Shown piece after piece: positions 52,884-61,433 of a stretch of DNA of 64,000 nucleotides. Each line of letters starts with the position of its first letter. The first letter of the stretch is position 1. Both the position numbers and the translations under genes were made by a program. The notes beneath the pieces are model-generated. The model was not told the DNA's origin, did no database searches, and was given only the letters and a program-made list of their open reading frames with translations. The stretch spans positions 1 to 64,000 of the forward strand of contig CALHIM010000010.1 in assembly GCA_938030735.1 (NCBI GenBank). The letters are read 5' to 3'. Source of the stretch: an uncultured bacterium (GTDB lineage Bacteria; Patescibacteriota; Saccharimonadia; Saccharimonadales; Saccharimonadaceae).

Positions 52884-53458
52884 ATATTCGGTTGATTTCA
52901 GGAATTTTTAAAAATCATAAAATTACAGCTCCGAATTCTCGCCAAACTCACCCAATGAGCGAACGAGCAAGAAATGCAATTTTTAATACAATTCAGGCGG
53001 AAATTCCAAATGCTGAAGTTCTTGACGCCTTTGCTGGAACTGGATCTTTGGGTCTTGAAGCGATTTCTCGTGGTGCTAAAAAAGTAGTTTTCATTGAAAA
53101 AAACAGATTAGCGCAAAAAATATTAGCCGAAAACTTAAAAATTATTGAGAAGAATGAAAATGCTGGAGCAGCTAAAATAATTCGAAGTAGTGTTTCGGGC
53201 TGGATTGGGTCAAGTCAATCTCAATTCGAAATTGGTGAAATTTTAGAAATTCCAACTTTTGATATAATTTTTGCCGATCCGCCATACTACGACCCACAAT
53301 TTCCATCTATCGAAAGGCTTTCGAAAAGGTTAAGATCTGGTGGAATATTAGTTCTATCGCAACCCAAAGAGATTGAAAATTTTAAAGCAGAAAATTTAAT
53401 TTTGATTAGTGAAAAGCTATATTCTGGTGCAAAAATCTTATTTTTTCGTGCAAAATAA
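52880..53458 (+). CDS. rsmD: 16S rRNA (guanine966-N2)-methyltransferase RsmD
   Basis: 192 aa: the N-terminal RLISGIFKNHKI...MSERARNAIFNTI signature, LDAFAGTGSLGLEAISRGA (SAM), and catalytic FADPPYYDP. Methylates G966-type sites in 16S rRNA. In many genomes coaD follows rsmD; here a terminator does. Confidence 0.93.
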   Translation: MNIRLISGIFKNHKITAPNSRQTHPMSERARNAIFNTIQAEIPNAEVLDAFAGTGSLGLEAISRGAKKVVFIEKNRLAQKILAENLKIIEKNENAGAAKIIRSSVSGWIGSSQSQFEIGEILEIPTFDIIFADPPYYDPQFPSIERLSKRLRSGGILVLSQPKEIENFKAENLILISEKLYSGAKILFFRAK

Positions 53459-53490
53459 TAAAATAACCCTCAGGAGAAGGGTTATTTTAT
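53459..53490. terminator. Bidirectional terminator, rsmD / membrane protein
   Basis: Perfect stem AAATAACCCT / AGGGTTATTT between convergent genes. Confidence 0.85.
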
Positions 53491-53500
53491 TATGGTTAAA

Positions 53501-54439
53501 TTATAATCTTTCAAAAGAGTTAGTGAAATCTATGAAATTATTATCAAGAATATCTCCGCCATTATTTGAAACCATCGCAATAAAGAATGCTCGAGTCTTC
53601 CCAGACTTATCTTTTTTAGTAGGTAGGGCTAATATTTTTATAAATTGACTGTTGTGTGAGATATTTCCTTCAACTGCCCGAGCTCCTTTAAAATTGATTA
53701 CTTTGAAATCTTCTTCTGAAACATAACTTGAAAAATTACCGCCGACACCATTGATCGCAGAGTGTATTAATTCCTCCTTGCTAAGTTTTTGAGTATCTTC
53801 ATAATTTTCATCTGTGTCTGTATAACCAATGATGTAGGCATTTATTGCATTATTTGTGGAGTCTGAGGATGCACAAACATAGCCAACTGAATTATCGCCA
53901 GTATTTTGTTTTGTAAAATTATCACATCCTTTTGCTTTGATTGCAAAAATGCCTTCCTCAGGTATGAACTTACCTGCATTTTTAGCTTTTCTAGTTCGCT
54001 CTTTAATTTTATCCTTATTAAACAGTTCGTCATCTTCTGCTAATCCTGTTGTCTTATGCTGTGTAGTCTCATTGGCTACATTTTTTATTGTATTCAATGC
54101 ATTTATAGTTGTTAAACTGTAAATTGTAGCGGATAAGACGGTAAAAATTATATACGATAACCAGCAAAAAAGGTTTGCTTTTTTATTTGCGATAGGGTCA
54201 TTTTTAATAGCTGGTTTAACTATTACAAAGAATAAAATTAATCCCAGTATATTTAAGCCGAGTGGTAACGCCATTGAAGCTCGTTTAACATCACCAATTT
54301 TTAAAGTTTGTTCTTTAACTTTTTTATTGAAAAGAATAATTTCAACAATAGCCCAGACAAAAAATGCGATCTGTGCAATTCCTAAAATCATTAGGAAGAC
54401 TCCCATTAGAAGCATTCCACCAATCATGTTATTTACCAT
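53501..54439 (-). CDS. Hypothetical membrane protein (312 aa)
   Basis: Four membrane helices in the first 130 residues, arranged as a DUF4190/DUF4870-like pair of hairpins, then an outer domain of about 175 residues that contains two Cys (AKGCDNFTK, GYVCASSD), possibly a disulfide. The gene has no TTCGAA words. It overlaps the TMEM175-type gene by 11 bp, so they share an mRNA. Function unknown. Confidence 0.72.
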   Translation of the reverse strand: MVNNMIGGMLLMGVFLMILGIAQIAFFVWAIVEIILFNKKVKEQTLKIGDVKRASMALPLGLNILGLILFFVIVKPAIKNDPIANKKANLFCWLSYIIFTVLSATIYSLTTINALNTIKNVANETTQHKTTGLAEDDELFNKDKIKERTRKAKNAGKFIPEEGIFAIKAKGCDNFTKQNTGDNSVGYVCASSDSTNNAINAYIIGYTDTDENYEDTQKLSKEELIHSAINGVGGNFSSYVSEEDFKVINFKGARAVEGNISHNSQFIKILALPTKKDKSGKTRAFFIAMVSNNGGDILDNNFIDFTNSFERL

Positions 54440-55097
54440 TTTCTAATTCCTCCTTTTCATCTTCAAAAACTGTAAATAGTGAAATCGCCACTGGTAGAAT
54501 AATCAAAAAGAAAATTTCAACCTGCGGCAGAAAAATTGATATCAACGCAATAACCGCAATCCACAAAACCATCATTCCCGTGCGAATTAAATGGTAATTT
54601 CTTTGAGCTTTACGATTTTCACCGTGAAAGAACCCTGTATTTTCGCCTAGGGCGCTCGCAGTAATCCAGCGCATGCTTAAATCTGTAAAAAGGTAAACCA
54701 TTGCATAACAGAAAGCAGGTAAAACCTCTGTTGGCGAGGAGAGTACCCAACGCATAAATAGTGGAATAAGCGACAAAAAGAAAACATAAATCATGTTTTT
54801 CCAGATGAAGCTATTCGTAACCTTTTCAACTCTATCTAAAATATGATGATGACGATTCCACTGGATTCCAACGATTATAAAACTTGCAAAGTAAATCAAA
54901 ATTGCGAATCCAAAACTTTCCAGCTGAGCCAAATCTCTAACTGATTTTGGTAATTGAATTTCAAGCACCATAAGCGTAATAATAATCGCGGTGGCTCCAT
55001 CAATTAAACCAACAAGACGATCTTTCGAAATTCTTCCTCCGTGATAAATTTTGTGTATTCGACCAAGTCGTCTGTATGCACTTCTCGTTCTATCCAT
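54429..55097 (-). CDS. DUF1211/TMEM175-like potassium-channel family protein
   Basis: 222 aa. Six hydrophobic segments; the first has the family signature as LIDGATAIIITLMVLEIQLP (FSDGV.AIA.TL.VL in relatives), and FIIVGIQWNRHHHILDRVEK is the typical second block. Homologues conduct K+ or H+. Start after AAAGGGG; promoter TTGGAA-N17-TAAAAT lies upstream. Confidence 0.85.
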   Translation of the reverse strand: MDRTRSAYRRLGRIHKIYHGGRISKDRLVGLIDGATAIIITLMVLEIQLPKSVRDLAQLESFGFAILIYFASFIIVGIQWNRHHHILDRVEKVTNSFIWKNMIYVFFLSLIPLFMRWVLSSPTEVLPAFCYAMVYLFTDLSMRWITASALGENTGFFHGENRKAQRNYHLIRTGMMVLWIAVIALISIFLPQVEIFFLIILPVAISLFTVFEDEKEELENGK

Positions 55098-55167
55098 TTT
55101 CCCCTTTCCGTACAATTTTACCATATCTTTTCGAAAATTCCAAGCAGCTTATGTATTTTTACAGAAA

Positions 55168-55199
55168 TAAAAATCACCCTTTCGGAAAAGAGTGATTTT
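55168..55199 (-). terminator. Terminator of rpsL-rpsG
   Basis: Long stem AAAATCACTC / GGGTGATTTT with TTCCG-like loop and T run. Confidence 0.85.
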
Positions 55200-55206
55200 G
55201 TTCGGA

Positions 55207-55686
55207 TTAGCCTCGTGCAAAGTGTGCAAAAGCTCGGTTGGCTTCTGCCATTTTGTGAGTATCTTCTTTCTTTTTGAAAGCTGCACCAGTTTCATTGTAA
55301 GCATCAACAATTTCAAGCGCCAAGCGTTGACTATAAGGCATTCCGCTTCGTGCTCGCGCTGATTGAACCAACCAGCTAAATGCAAAGTGGAGTTGTCGGT
55401 GTCCTTGAACTGGGAATGGAATTTGATAGTTTGCACCACCAACACGTCGAGACTTGACTTCAAAAGCTGGTGAAATATTTTTTAGTGCTTTTTCGAAAAC
55501 TTCAAGAGGGTTTTCACTATCAAGTTTTTTAGCTGCAGTCTCAAGAGCTTTGTAAACAGCTTTCTCGGCAGTAAGTTTCTTGCCGTCAAGCATAGATTTG
55601 TTAATTAAACGCTGAACCAAAATTGATTGATATTTTCGGTCTGGTTTTAATTCTCGTTGTAGTTTTTTAGTAACTTTTCGTGGCAT
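55207..55686 (-). CDS. rpsG: Ribosomal protein S7
   Basis: 159 aa: MPRKVTKK, YQSILVQRLINKSMLDGKK and the RRVGGANYQIPFPV block. Binds the 3' major domain of 16S rRNA. Follows rpsL by 2 nt; no fusA follows, the transcript ends at a terminator. Confidence 0.97.
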   Translation of the reverse strand: MPRKVTKKLQRELKPDRKYQSILVQRLINKSMLDGKKLTAEKAVYKALETAAKKLDSENPLEVFEKALKNISPAFEVKSRRVGGANYQIPFPVQGHRQLHFAFSWLVQSARARSGMPYSQRLALEIVDAYNETGAAFKKKEDTHKMAEANRAFAHFARG

Positions 55687-55688
55687 CT

Positions 55689-56102
55689 TTATTTCTCCTT
55701 CTTCGCACCGTATTTTGAACGGCCTTGTTTACGATCTGCAACACCTTGAAGGTCAAGCGCACCACGAACGATATGATATCGTACACCTGGAAGGTCTGGC
55801 ACGCGTCCACCACGAACCAAAACTACGGCGTGTTCTTGAAGGTTGTGGCCTTCACCACCAATATAAGCCCAAACTTCGTGGCCATTTGTCAAGCGAACAC
55901 GAGCAACTTTTCGAAGAGCTGAGTTAGGCTTTTTAGGTGTTTTTGTTGTAACTTTAACACAAACTCCACGTTTTAGCGGTGCATTTTGTGCATAATATTT
56001 AGTTTTTAGTGCATTGTGAATTCGACCAAGTGCTGGCGATTTTGACTTTTTCGCAGCAGTTTTCCGAGGTTTTCGCACTAATTGATTGATAGTTGGCATC
56101 AA
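55689..56102 (-). CDS. rpsL: Ribosomal protein S12
   Basis: 137 aa: PTINQLVRKPRK, TKTPKKPNSALRKVARVRLTNG and HNLQEHAVVLVRGGRVPDLPGVRYH are all standard; Lys residues linked to streptomycin sensitivity (KPNSA, KDLPG-type PDLPG) are at their usual places except that the second reads VPDLPG. GGGAGA site before ATG. Confidence 0.97.
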   Translation of the reverse strand: MMPTINQLVRKPRKTAAKKSKSPALGRIHNALKTKYYAQNAPLKRGVCVKVTTKTPKKPNSALRKVARVRLTNGHEVWAYIGGEGHNLQEHAVVLVRGGRVPDLPGVRYHIVRGALDLQGVADRKQGRSKYGAKKEK

Positions 56103-56388
56103 TTCTCCCTTAAATTATTTTAATATTTTCACTTTTTCGAAAGTTGATAAAGTTTTCAAAAAAGCGCCTCATATTTTTCGAAACAGCATTTTCGAAAAAT
56201 GTCTTTACCTTTCTAGCTGAAATCACCAACACACAGGTTTATTCACCAGAAAGAGGAAACTCACTAGATATTCTAGCAGATTTTGAAACAAAATGCAAGC
56301 ATTTTAGGCTAATAAGTCGGGCTATATAATTAAAGAATATTATAAGCGGAGAATGTCATCTGTGGTTATTTTAAGATTTTCTAAAATA
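56103..56388. other. Gap upstream of rpsL with clustered TTTCGAAA
   Basis: Three TTTCGAAA or TTTCGAAAA words fall within about 60 bases (56135-56200). An A/T-rich candidate promoter for rpsL lies near 56115-56145. No gene that I can support; a 61-codon plus frame here lacks a ribosome site. Confidence 0.5.
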
Positions 56389-56411
56389 AAAAAACCCGAG
56401 CAAAACTCGGG
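56389..56411 (-). terminator. Terminator of the gene at 56418
   Basis: Stem CCCGAG / CTCGGG followed by seven Ts. Confidence 0.85.
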
Positions 56412-56417
56412 AGGAAA

Positions 56418-56801
56418 TTACTGGAGGGTTATTTTTTCAAGCTTACTAATAAAATTAGTAAGCTTTCTGTTTGCCGCGTAAAATATGCTTTTTGATTTGT
56501 AATCATTTAATTCAAAAGCATCTCGCCCAGATATCTTGCCATTTTCAATTAACAAGATGATACGGCGATGGTTTTTCAGTATTTTAAAATCAACATTGTT
56601 CTGCATACTGATCCCAATCTCATCGCCCAGACATTCAATTGAAACATGAATTTCTTGCGAAGAGTTTTTATATAGAAAAGCTTCTGTTCGAAAAGCATTT
56701 GGCTCTTCGAAAGATGAAAATGACCTACTTTCAATATTTGAAAATCCAGCCTCCAGTAGTAGATTTTCCACATTTTCTTGCGTGAAAATTAAACCATCCA
56801 T
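56418..56801 (-). CDS. Hypothetical protein (127 aa), paralogue of 56898-57359
   Basis: FTQENVENLLLEAGFSNIESRSF, later IHVSIECLGDEIGISMQNNVDF and a helical end (ANRKLTNFISKLE). Each part lines up with the next gene upstream. GGAGG site 8 nt before ATG. It looks like a restriction-endonuclease-like or NTF2-like alpha-beta fold, but that is unproven. Confidence 0.65.
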   Translation of the reverse strand: MDGLIFTQENVENLLLEAGFSNIESRSFSSFEEPNAFRTEAFLYKNSSQEIHVSIECLGDEIGISMQNNVDFKILKNHRRIILLIENGKISGRDAFELNDYKSKSIFYAANRKLTNFISKLEKITLQ

Positions 56802-56863
56802 TTTTAAAACCTCCGTGAAAAGAACTAGATTTTAATTATATACTTAAAGAGTAGAAAAATCAA

Positions 56864-56887
56864 GAAAAAACCCAGCTTTTCGCTGGG
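56864..56887 (-). terminator. Terminator of the gene at 56898
   Basis: Stem TCCCAGC / GCTGGG followed by TTTTTTC. Confidence 0.85.
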
Positions 56888-56897
56888 ATAATAAAAA

Positions 56898-57359
56898 TTA
56901 TTTCGCAAATCTTCCTCTGCGGCGTTCGAACTCATTTTCGAGTTCATCAAAAAATGAATTAGCCTTACGCTCGCACTCTCGTAGGAGGCTTGTCTGAGTT
57001 TCATTGCCAAAAACTAGACCTTCTGCTACGTTGCTTTCAATACATTTCGGTAGATAAACATCTTTTACAAAAAGATAGTTTACATTTTTAGGAGCCTGTG
57101 TATTAGATCGCGCTGAGAATTTTAATTCATTGCCTAGATGATGAACTGAGATTATGAATGAATTTCCCCGTTCATCAAAAAGTTTCGCTCCTAAATCTAT
57201 CGCTCCTTCTTCAGTTGGTGCTAAAACTTCAACTGATTGAAAACCTGCACCCAGAAGCGCATCCATCAAAAATTCTTCTGAGAAGTAATTCTCGTGATAA
57301 AGCTTTTGTTTTGCTTTATATATACTGAGAGCCGATTTGAACCAATTTAGAATTGACAT
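56898..57359 (-). CDS. Hypothetical protein (153 aa), paralogue of 56418-56801
   Basis: After a basic N-terminal helix comes FSEEFLMDALLGAGFQSVEVLA, FIISVHHLGNELKFSARSN and the C-terminal helix RECERKANSFFDELENEFERR, the same order as in the neighbour. The start at 57359 is preceded by GAGGT; 41 upstream codons are dropped because the promoter lies inside them. Function unknown. Confidence 0.68.
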   Translation of the reverse strand: MSILNWFKSALSIYKAKQKLYHENYFSEEFLMDALLGAGFQSVEVLAPTEEGAIDLGAKLFDERGNSFIISVHHLGNELKFSARSNTQAPKNVNYLFVKDVYLPKCIESNVAEGLVFGNETQTSLLRECERKANSFFDELENEFERRRGRFAK

Positions 57360-57379
57360 ATTTTTTTTACCTCTTTGTA

Positions 57380-57405
57380 AAATACTTAAACTTAAACTAT
57401 AAAAT
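57380..57405. repeat. Inverted repeat in the 5' leader
   Basis: AAACTTAAA and TTTAAGTTT, 9-bp arms, 8-bp centre, between promoter and start of the gene at 57359. Candidate operator or AT-rich hairpin. Confidence 0.6.
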
Positions 57406-57423
57406 TTAAGTTTAGCTTGTAGT

Positions 57424-57452
57424 ATTCTACCATAAAAATATAAAAATGTCAA
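57424..57452 (-). promoter_or_regulatory. Promoter of the gene at 57359
   Basis: TTGACA (57447-57452), 17 bp, TAGAAT (57424-57429). The -35 box sits next to the mnmA stop codon. Confidence 0.8.
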
Positions 57453-57454
57453 TG

Positions 57455-58564
57455 TTAAATGACGATTCCGCCACCCAAACAAACTTCACCAGAATAAAAT
57501 ACAACACTTTGGCCACTAGTAATTGCACGTTGTTCATCTTGCAATTCAATTTTTGCCAAATTATCGCTTTCGAAAAAGATTTTTGCATTCACGAGTGGTG
57601 CACGATGGCGGATTCGAACTTGAATTTCTGCCCCATTTTCAACTTTTTGGCTGATCCAGTGAAGTGCTGAAACTTCAATTTTATTAGACCAAAGTTCTCC
57701 GTTATTGATGTCAGTTGTTACGAAAACTTCGTTAGTTTCCATATTTTTACCGCAAACATAAAATGGCAGTCCGCCGCCAATATTCAAGCCGTGGCGCTGG
57801 CCTAAAGTGTAAAAAATCGCACCGTCATGCCAACCAAGAACTTCACCCGTATTTTTGTTAATAATTTTTCCTGGTTTTTGTTCGGGGATGAATTGTTTTA
57901 AAAAGTCACGAATTCCAATTTTTCCAACAAAGCAAATTCCTTGTGAATCTTTTTTTCGAGCAGTAAAAAGCCCGCGCTCTTTCGCCATCTCGCGCACTTC
58001 AGGTTTAGTAAATTTACCAAGTGGAAACAAAGTTCGCCCCAAAGCCTCACCTCGCACACGATACAAAAAATAAGTTTGATCTTTATTTTCATCTTTTGCG
58101 CGGAGTAACTCGCCTTTTCCGCTTTTCGAAAGGTCGAAATTTTCATCAGAATTTTCAGTAAAAGCATTTCGAACGCCAGCGTAATGGCCTGTTGCGATCA
58201 GGTCGGCTCCATCTTCAAGTGCGGCCTCTAAGAAAAGCTTAAATTTTACTTCTTGGTTACACATGATATCGGGGTTTGGTGTGCGGCCAATTTCGTATTC
58301 ATCAAGCATATATTGCACAACTTTTTCGCGGTAGTATTTTTCGAAATCAAAAACTTTAAAATCAATGCCCAGCTGAACTGCAACTCTTTTTGCGTCGGCT
58401 AAATCTTCTGCCCAAGGGCATTTCATTCCTGGTAAATCTTGCGTCCAGTTTTTCATATAAACGCCCACAACGTTATATCCTTGCTCTTTTAAAAGTGCTG
58501 CGATTAAAGATGAATCCACGCCGCCACTCATTCCAACATATACTTTAATTTTTGAATTATCCAT
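57455..58564 (-). CDS. mnmA: tRNA 2-thiouridylase MnmA
   Basis: 369 aa. PP-loop GMSGGVDSSLIAALL, KNWTQDLPGMKCPWAEDL, the first catalytic Cys in PDIMCNQEVKF and the second in GICFVGKI. Makes s2U34 in tRNAs for Lys, Glu and Gln with sulfur passed from cysteine desulfurase. Directly follows the DUF218 gene, in one operon with the desulfurase. Confidence 0.96.
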   Translation of the reverse strand: MDNSKIKVYVGMSGGVDSSLIAALLKEQGYNVVGVYMKNWTQDLPGMKCPWAEDLADAKRVAVQLGIDFKVFDFEKYYREKVVQYMLDEYEIGRTPNPDIMCNQEVKFKLFLEAALEDGADLIATGHYAGVRNAFTENSDENFDLSKSGKGELLRAKDENKDQTYFLYRVRGEALGRTLFPLGKFTKPEVREMAKERGLFTARKKDSQGICFVGKIGIRDFLKQFIPEQKPGKIINKNTGEVLGWHDGAIFYTLGQRHGLNIGGGLPFYVCGKNMETNEVFVTTDINNGELWSNKIEVSALHWISQKVENGAEIQVRIRHRAPLVNAKIFFESDNLAKIELQDEQRAITSGQSVVFYSGEVCLGGGIVI

Positions 58565-59179
58565 TTATTCTCCTATATAAAATCTAAAAATTCCAAAAAG
58601 CTCGCTCATTGAGAGATACCAACCGCGTAAATTTGTCCACCAAAATCCATTCCAATCTGGATCATTCAAAACTGGTGCCGAAATCACCTCCACGCCTGAA
58701 CCTTCTAAAGCCTTTTCGAATTCGAGTCTTGCTCGAGTTTGATGATATTTTGAAGTGGTTAGAATTACGCGCTTATAGCCATTTTGCTTGATTATTTTTG
58801 CAGTAAATTGTGCATTTTGGTGAGTGTTTTGAGCTTTTTCTTCGAGCAGAATTTCTTCTTCTAAAACTCCTTGTTTTCGGGCTAAATTTGCCATTTGGCG
58901 TGCGTCGCTTAAAACTTTAGGGTTAGAATTTGCACCTGAAAAAATTAACTTTTTAGCTTCAACCGATTTAAAAATTTCAATCGCTTCACGAGTTCTTAAA
59001 GCAGTATTTCCGCCAGAAATTGCTATAACCGCATCAATTTTTTGAGAACATTCGCCTTTTTTGTAGTTCGGACAAATTTCAGCGAGCCGATTTTTATCAC
59101 TAATAATCAAAGTTGTGCTAATGATAAAGACCACAACTAAACCCACAAAGGCTAAAATCCAGGCAATAAATTTTACCAT
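58565..59179 (-). CDS. DUF218/YdcF-family membrane protein
   Basis: 204 aa. N-terminal membrane helix (IAWILAFVGLVVVFIISTTLII), then the DUF218 domain: AVIAISGGN, LIFSGANSNP, EEKAQNTHQNAQFTAKII and VILTTSKYHQTRAR. SanA/ElyC relatives act in envelope or lipid-carrier metabolism. It lies between iscS-type and mnmA genes with almost no spacing. Confidence 0.88.
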   Translation of the reverse strand: MVKFIAWILAFVGLVVVFIISTTLIISDKNRLAEICPNYKKGECSQKIDAVIAISGGNTALRTREAIEIFKSVEAKKLIFSGANSNPKVLSDARQMANLARKQGVLEEEILLEEKAQNTHQNAQFTAKIIKQNGYKRVILTTSKYHQTRARLEFEKALEGSGVEVISAPVLNDPDWNGFWWTNLRGWYLSMSELFGIFRFYIGE

Positions 59180-60355
59180 TTATTTTTGAATCCTCTCAAA
59201 TTCGGCTCGTACAGTTTTCGAAATTATTTCAGCTGCACGCTTTATGTTTTCTTCATTCGAAAGTTTTCCTAGCGAAATTCGCAAGCTTCCGTCAGCTTCG
59301 GAATCGCTTAAACCCATTGCAGTTAAAGTGTGTGAACGCGTGCCTTTATTTGCCGCACAAGCTGAACCTGTTGCCACTAAAACCCCTTGCGTTTCGAGCG
59401 CAAAAACCATCCGCTCGGCGTCAATTCCTGGAAAAGATACTGAAATATGGCTTGCAAGCTGTTTTTTTGGATTTCCAAGAAAAATCATTTCTTCATTTGA
59501 AAAGTTTTTGCTTAAAGTTTTTTTGAATAATTCCTTTAATTTTCGAAGGCGTTCATTTTCTTTTTTACGGTGCTTTTCTGCCAATTGAATAGCTTTCGCA
59601 AAACCAATTACGCTTGGCACATTTTCAGTTCCGCTCCGTAGATTTCGCTCTTGGCCACCGCCCACAATTTGTGCATTAAATTCAATTTCGCGATTGGCCC
59701 ATAAAAGACCAGTTTGTTTTGGCCCATAAATCTTGCCAGCGTTTAAAGTTAGCATATCTACGCCAAGCCTTGCAACTGAAATATCCAGTTGGCCAACACC
59801 TTGGCTAGCATCAGAATGGAGATAAATTGGCGTTTTTTCACCATTTGAAAGCCGTCGCATTCGTTCCTCTCGCACAATTTCTGCAATTTTCGAAATTGGC
59901 TGAATTACGCCCGTTTCATTATTCGCAAGCATAACTGAAACAATCTTTGTTTTTGGTGAAATTTTTACACGCAAATCTTCAAGGTCAATTATGCTATCTT
60001 TTTTAATTTTTACAAGTTTTTGGATACCGTATTTTTTGGCTGAATTCAAAACCGCGTGGTGTTCAAATTCGCCCACAAGAATTTCATCGCCATTTTCTTT
60101 TGAAGCTGCTGAAAATGCTAAATTTATGCTTTCAGTTGCTCCAGCCGTAATCACAATTTCATCACTTTTTGCGCCAATATTTTGCGCAATTTGATGTTTT
60201 GCATCCTCATAATCTCTTCGAACCTCCAAAGCTTGAACATAAGGCGCACTTGGATTGTAAAATTTTTCACTAAAATATGGCAACATTGCAGCCAAAACTT
60301 TTTCACTTACCGGTGTTGTGGCGGCGTGGTCAAGATAAATAATTTCCTCGTTCAT
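59180..60355 (-). CDS. Cysteine desulfurase (IscS/NifS type)
   Basis: 391 aa. PLP enzyme: YLDHAATTPVS start, ITAGATESINLA, the PLP Lys in LTLNAGKIYGPKQTG, and the catalytic Cys loop ATGSACAANKG. No scaffold (IscU) or other FeS genes are adjacent; with mnmA in the same operon, tRNA thiolation is its likely main role. Leaderless promoter TTGTTA (60386-60391), 17 bp, TATACT (60363-60368), 7 nt to ATG. Confidence 0.94.
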   Translation of the reverse strand: MNEEIIYLDHAATTPVSEKVLAAMLPYFSEKFYNPSAPYVQALEVRRDYEDAKHQIAQNIGAKSDEIVITAGATESINLAFSAASKENGDEILVGEFEHHAVLNSAKKYGIQKLVKIKKDSIIDLEDLRVKISPKTKIVSVMLANNETGVIQPISKIAEIVREERMRRLSNGEKTPIYLHSDASQGVGQLDISVARLGVDMLTLNAGKIYGPKQTGLLWANREIEFNAQIVGGGQERNLRSGTENVPSVIGFAKAIQLAEKHRKKENERLRKLKELFKKTLSKNFSNEEMIFLGNPKKQLASHISVSFPGIDAERMVFALETQGVLVATGSACAANKGTRSHTLTAMGLSDSEADGSLRISLGKLSNEENIKRAAEIISKTVRAEFERIQK

Positions 60356-60394
60356 CTTTAATAGTATAACACATTTTTAAAAAGTTAACAAAAA

Positions 60395-61015
60395 TTATTC
60401 TCTATTTTTTGCTATTTTTTCAGAAATTTTTAATGGATTTTTTGATTTCAAAATTTCCTCAATTTCGTTTTTCGAAAGGCTTTGCCATTTTTTAATTCGG
60501 TGATTAAATATTTCAATTTTAACATTTTTCTGTGGTAACTTTTGCTCTTTATACCAATCTATAATTTTCGAAAGATTTTCTGGTTTAAAAACAAAACTTT
60601 CATATCCATACTCAATACAGCTAAAACTTAGCCTATCACCAACCTTAGTTTTTCCGCCATTATCTTTTTTGCGCTCTTTTAATAATTCTGAAAAATCCAA
60701 AATCGCAAAATCTGGATAATCAAGTGCTTCACCATACAGCCGATTTTTTTCGTCTTCGTTTTCTTTCCAAGATAACTTTTGCGCTTGTTTGAATTTCTTG
60801 GCATTTTTAGGGTTTCGAAACAAGAAAATGTCAGTTCTAACTTTAGTTTTAGCTTTGTTTTCTTTTAAGGTTATGATTATATTTTTTGAAAAGAATAATT
60901 TAAAAATTGCGAACCAAATTTTGTCGCTAATTTTTGGATAAAAACTCAGCCATAAATGCTTTCTTCGATTGGTTAAAAAGGCAAAAAATGAATAAAATTT
61001 AATTTTAAATTCCAT
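60395..61015 (-). CDS. Hypothetical basic protein (206 aa)
   Basis: Rich in Lys, Phe and Ile; no clear membrane helix despite a hydrophobic N-terminal third (FWFAIFKLFF-like). The middle has FAILDFSELLKERKK and GDRLSFSCIEYGYESF. AGGAGA site before ATG. Promoter TTGACT (61112-61117), 17 bp, TAATAT (61089-61094). Family unknown. Confidence 0.65.
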   Translation of the reverse strand: MEFKIKFYSFFAFLTNRRKHLWLSFYPKISDKIWFAIFKLFFSKNIIITLKENKAKTKVRTDIFLFRNPKNAKKFKQAQKLSWKENEDEKNRLYGEALDYPDFAILDFSELLKERKKDNGGKTKVGDRLSFSCIEYGYESFVFKPENLSKIIDWYKEQKLPQKNVKIEIFNHRIKKWQSLSKNEIEEILKSKNPLKISEKIAKNRE

Positions 61016-61142
61016 AATATTTCTCCTAAGTTTCGCAGGGTTTATACCTAATTTGGCGGTTACTGAATTGTCTGTATCACAATTATAAATATTATCTTAT
61101 ATAAAAACTAAAGTCAATATATTTTTCGAAATAATAATACAC

Positions 61143-61171
61143 TTGACTAAAATACAAAAATATAGTATAAT
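61143..61171 (+). promoter_or_regulatory. Promoter of the small zinc-ribbon gene
   Basis: TTGACT (61143-61148), 17 bp, TATAAT (61166-61171), divergent from the promoter of the gene at 61015. The leader can fold: TTTCGAAGCT (61174-61183) with AGCTTTGAAA (61213-61222), enclosing GTCG / CGAC. Confidence 0.82.
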
Positions 61172-61242
61172 TTTTTCGAAGCTTAAATCCAAGGGTCGCG
61201 GAAACGACTATGAGCTTTGAAACTTTCTAAAAGGAGAAAAAT

Positions 61243-61383
61243 ATGGTTTTCCCTAAACCATACGAAGAAACCAAAGAGTGTCCAAAATGCAAAGGCACTG
61301 GATGGGAAAAAGTTCCAGGATTTGTAGGCGCTACCCCTTTTCCATGCAATAGCTGTAATCGAACTGGAAAAGTTAAAGTTTAA
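61243..61383 (+). CDS. DnaJ-type zinc-ribbon mini-protein (46 aa)
   Basis: ATG follows AAGGAGAAAAAT. The product has CPKCKGTGW and, 19 residues later, CNSCNRTGKV: two CxxCxGxG-like knuckles as in the DnaJ central domain, enough for one zinc. It would be missed by length cut-offs. DnaJ-like ribbons alone occur in small chaperone-adaptor or RNA-binding proteins; the partner is unknown. A structured leader and strong promoter suggest regulated, high expression. Confidence 0.8.
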   Translation: MVFPKPYEETKECPKCKGTGWEKVPGFVGATPFPCNSCNRTGKVKV

Positions 61384-61433
61384 ATCTTAACTTTTTCTTT
61401 TTCTTTTTCGCAGAGTCGATAGAAAGGAGAAAA

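Noticed and set aside
56144..56329. Plus-strand 61-codon ORF upstream of rpsL
   Set aside because: No ribosome site or promoter, and it covers the likely rpsL control region.
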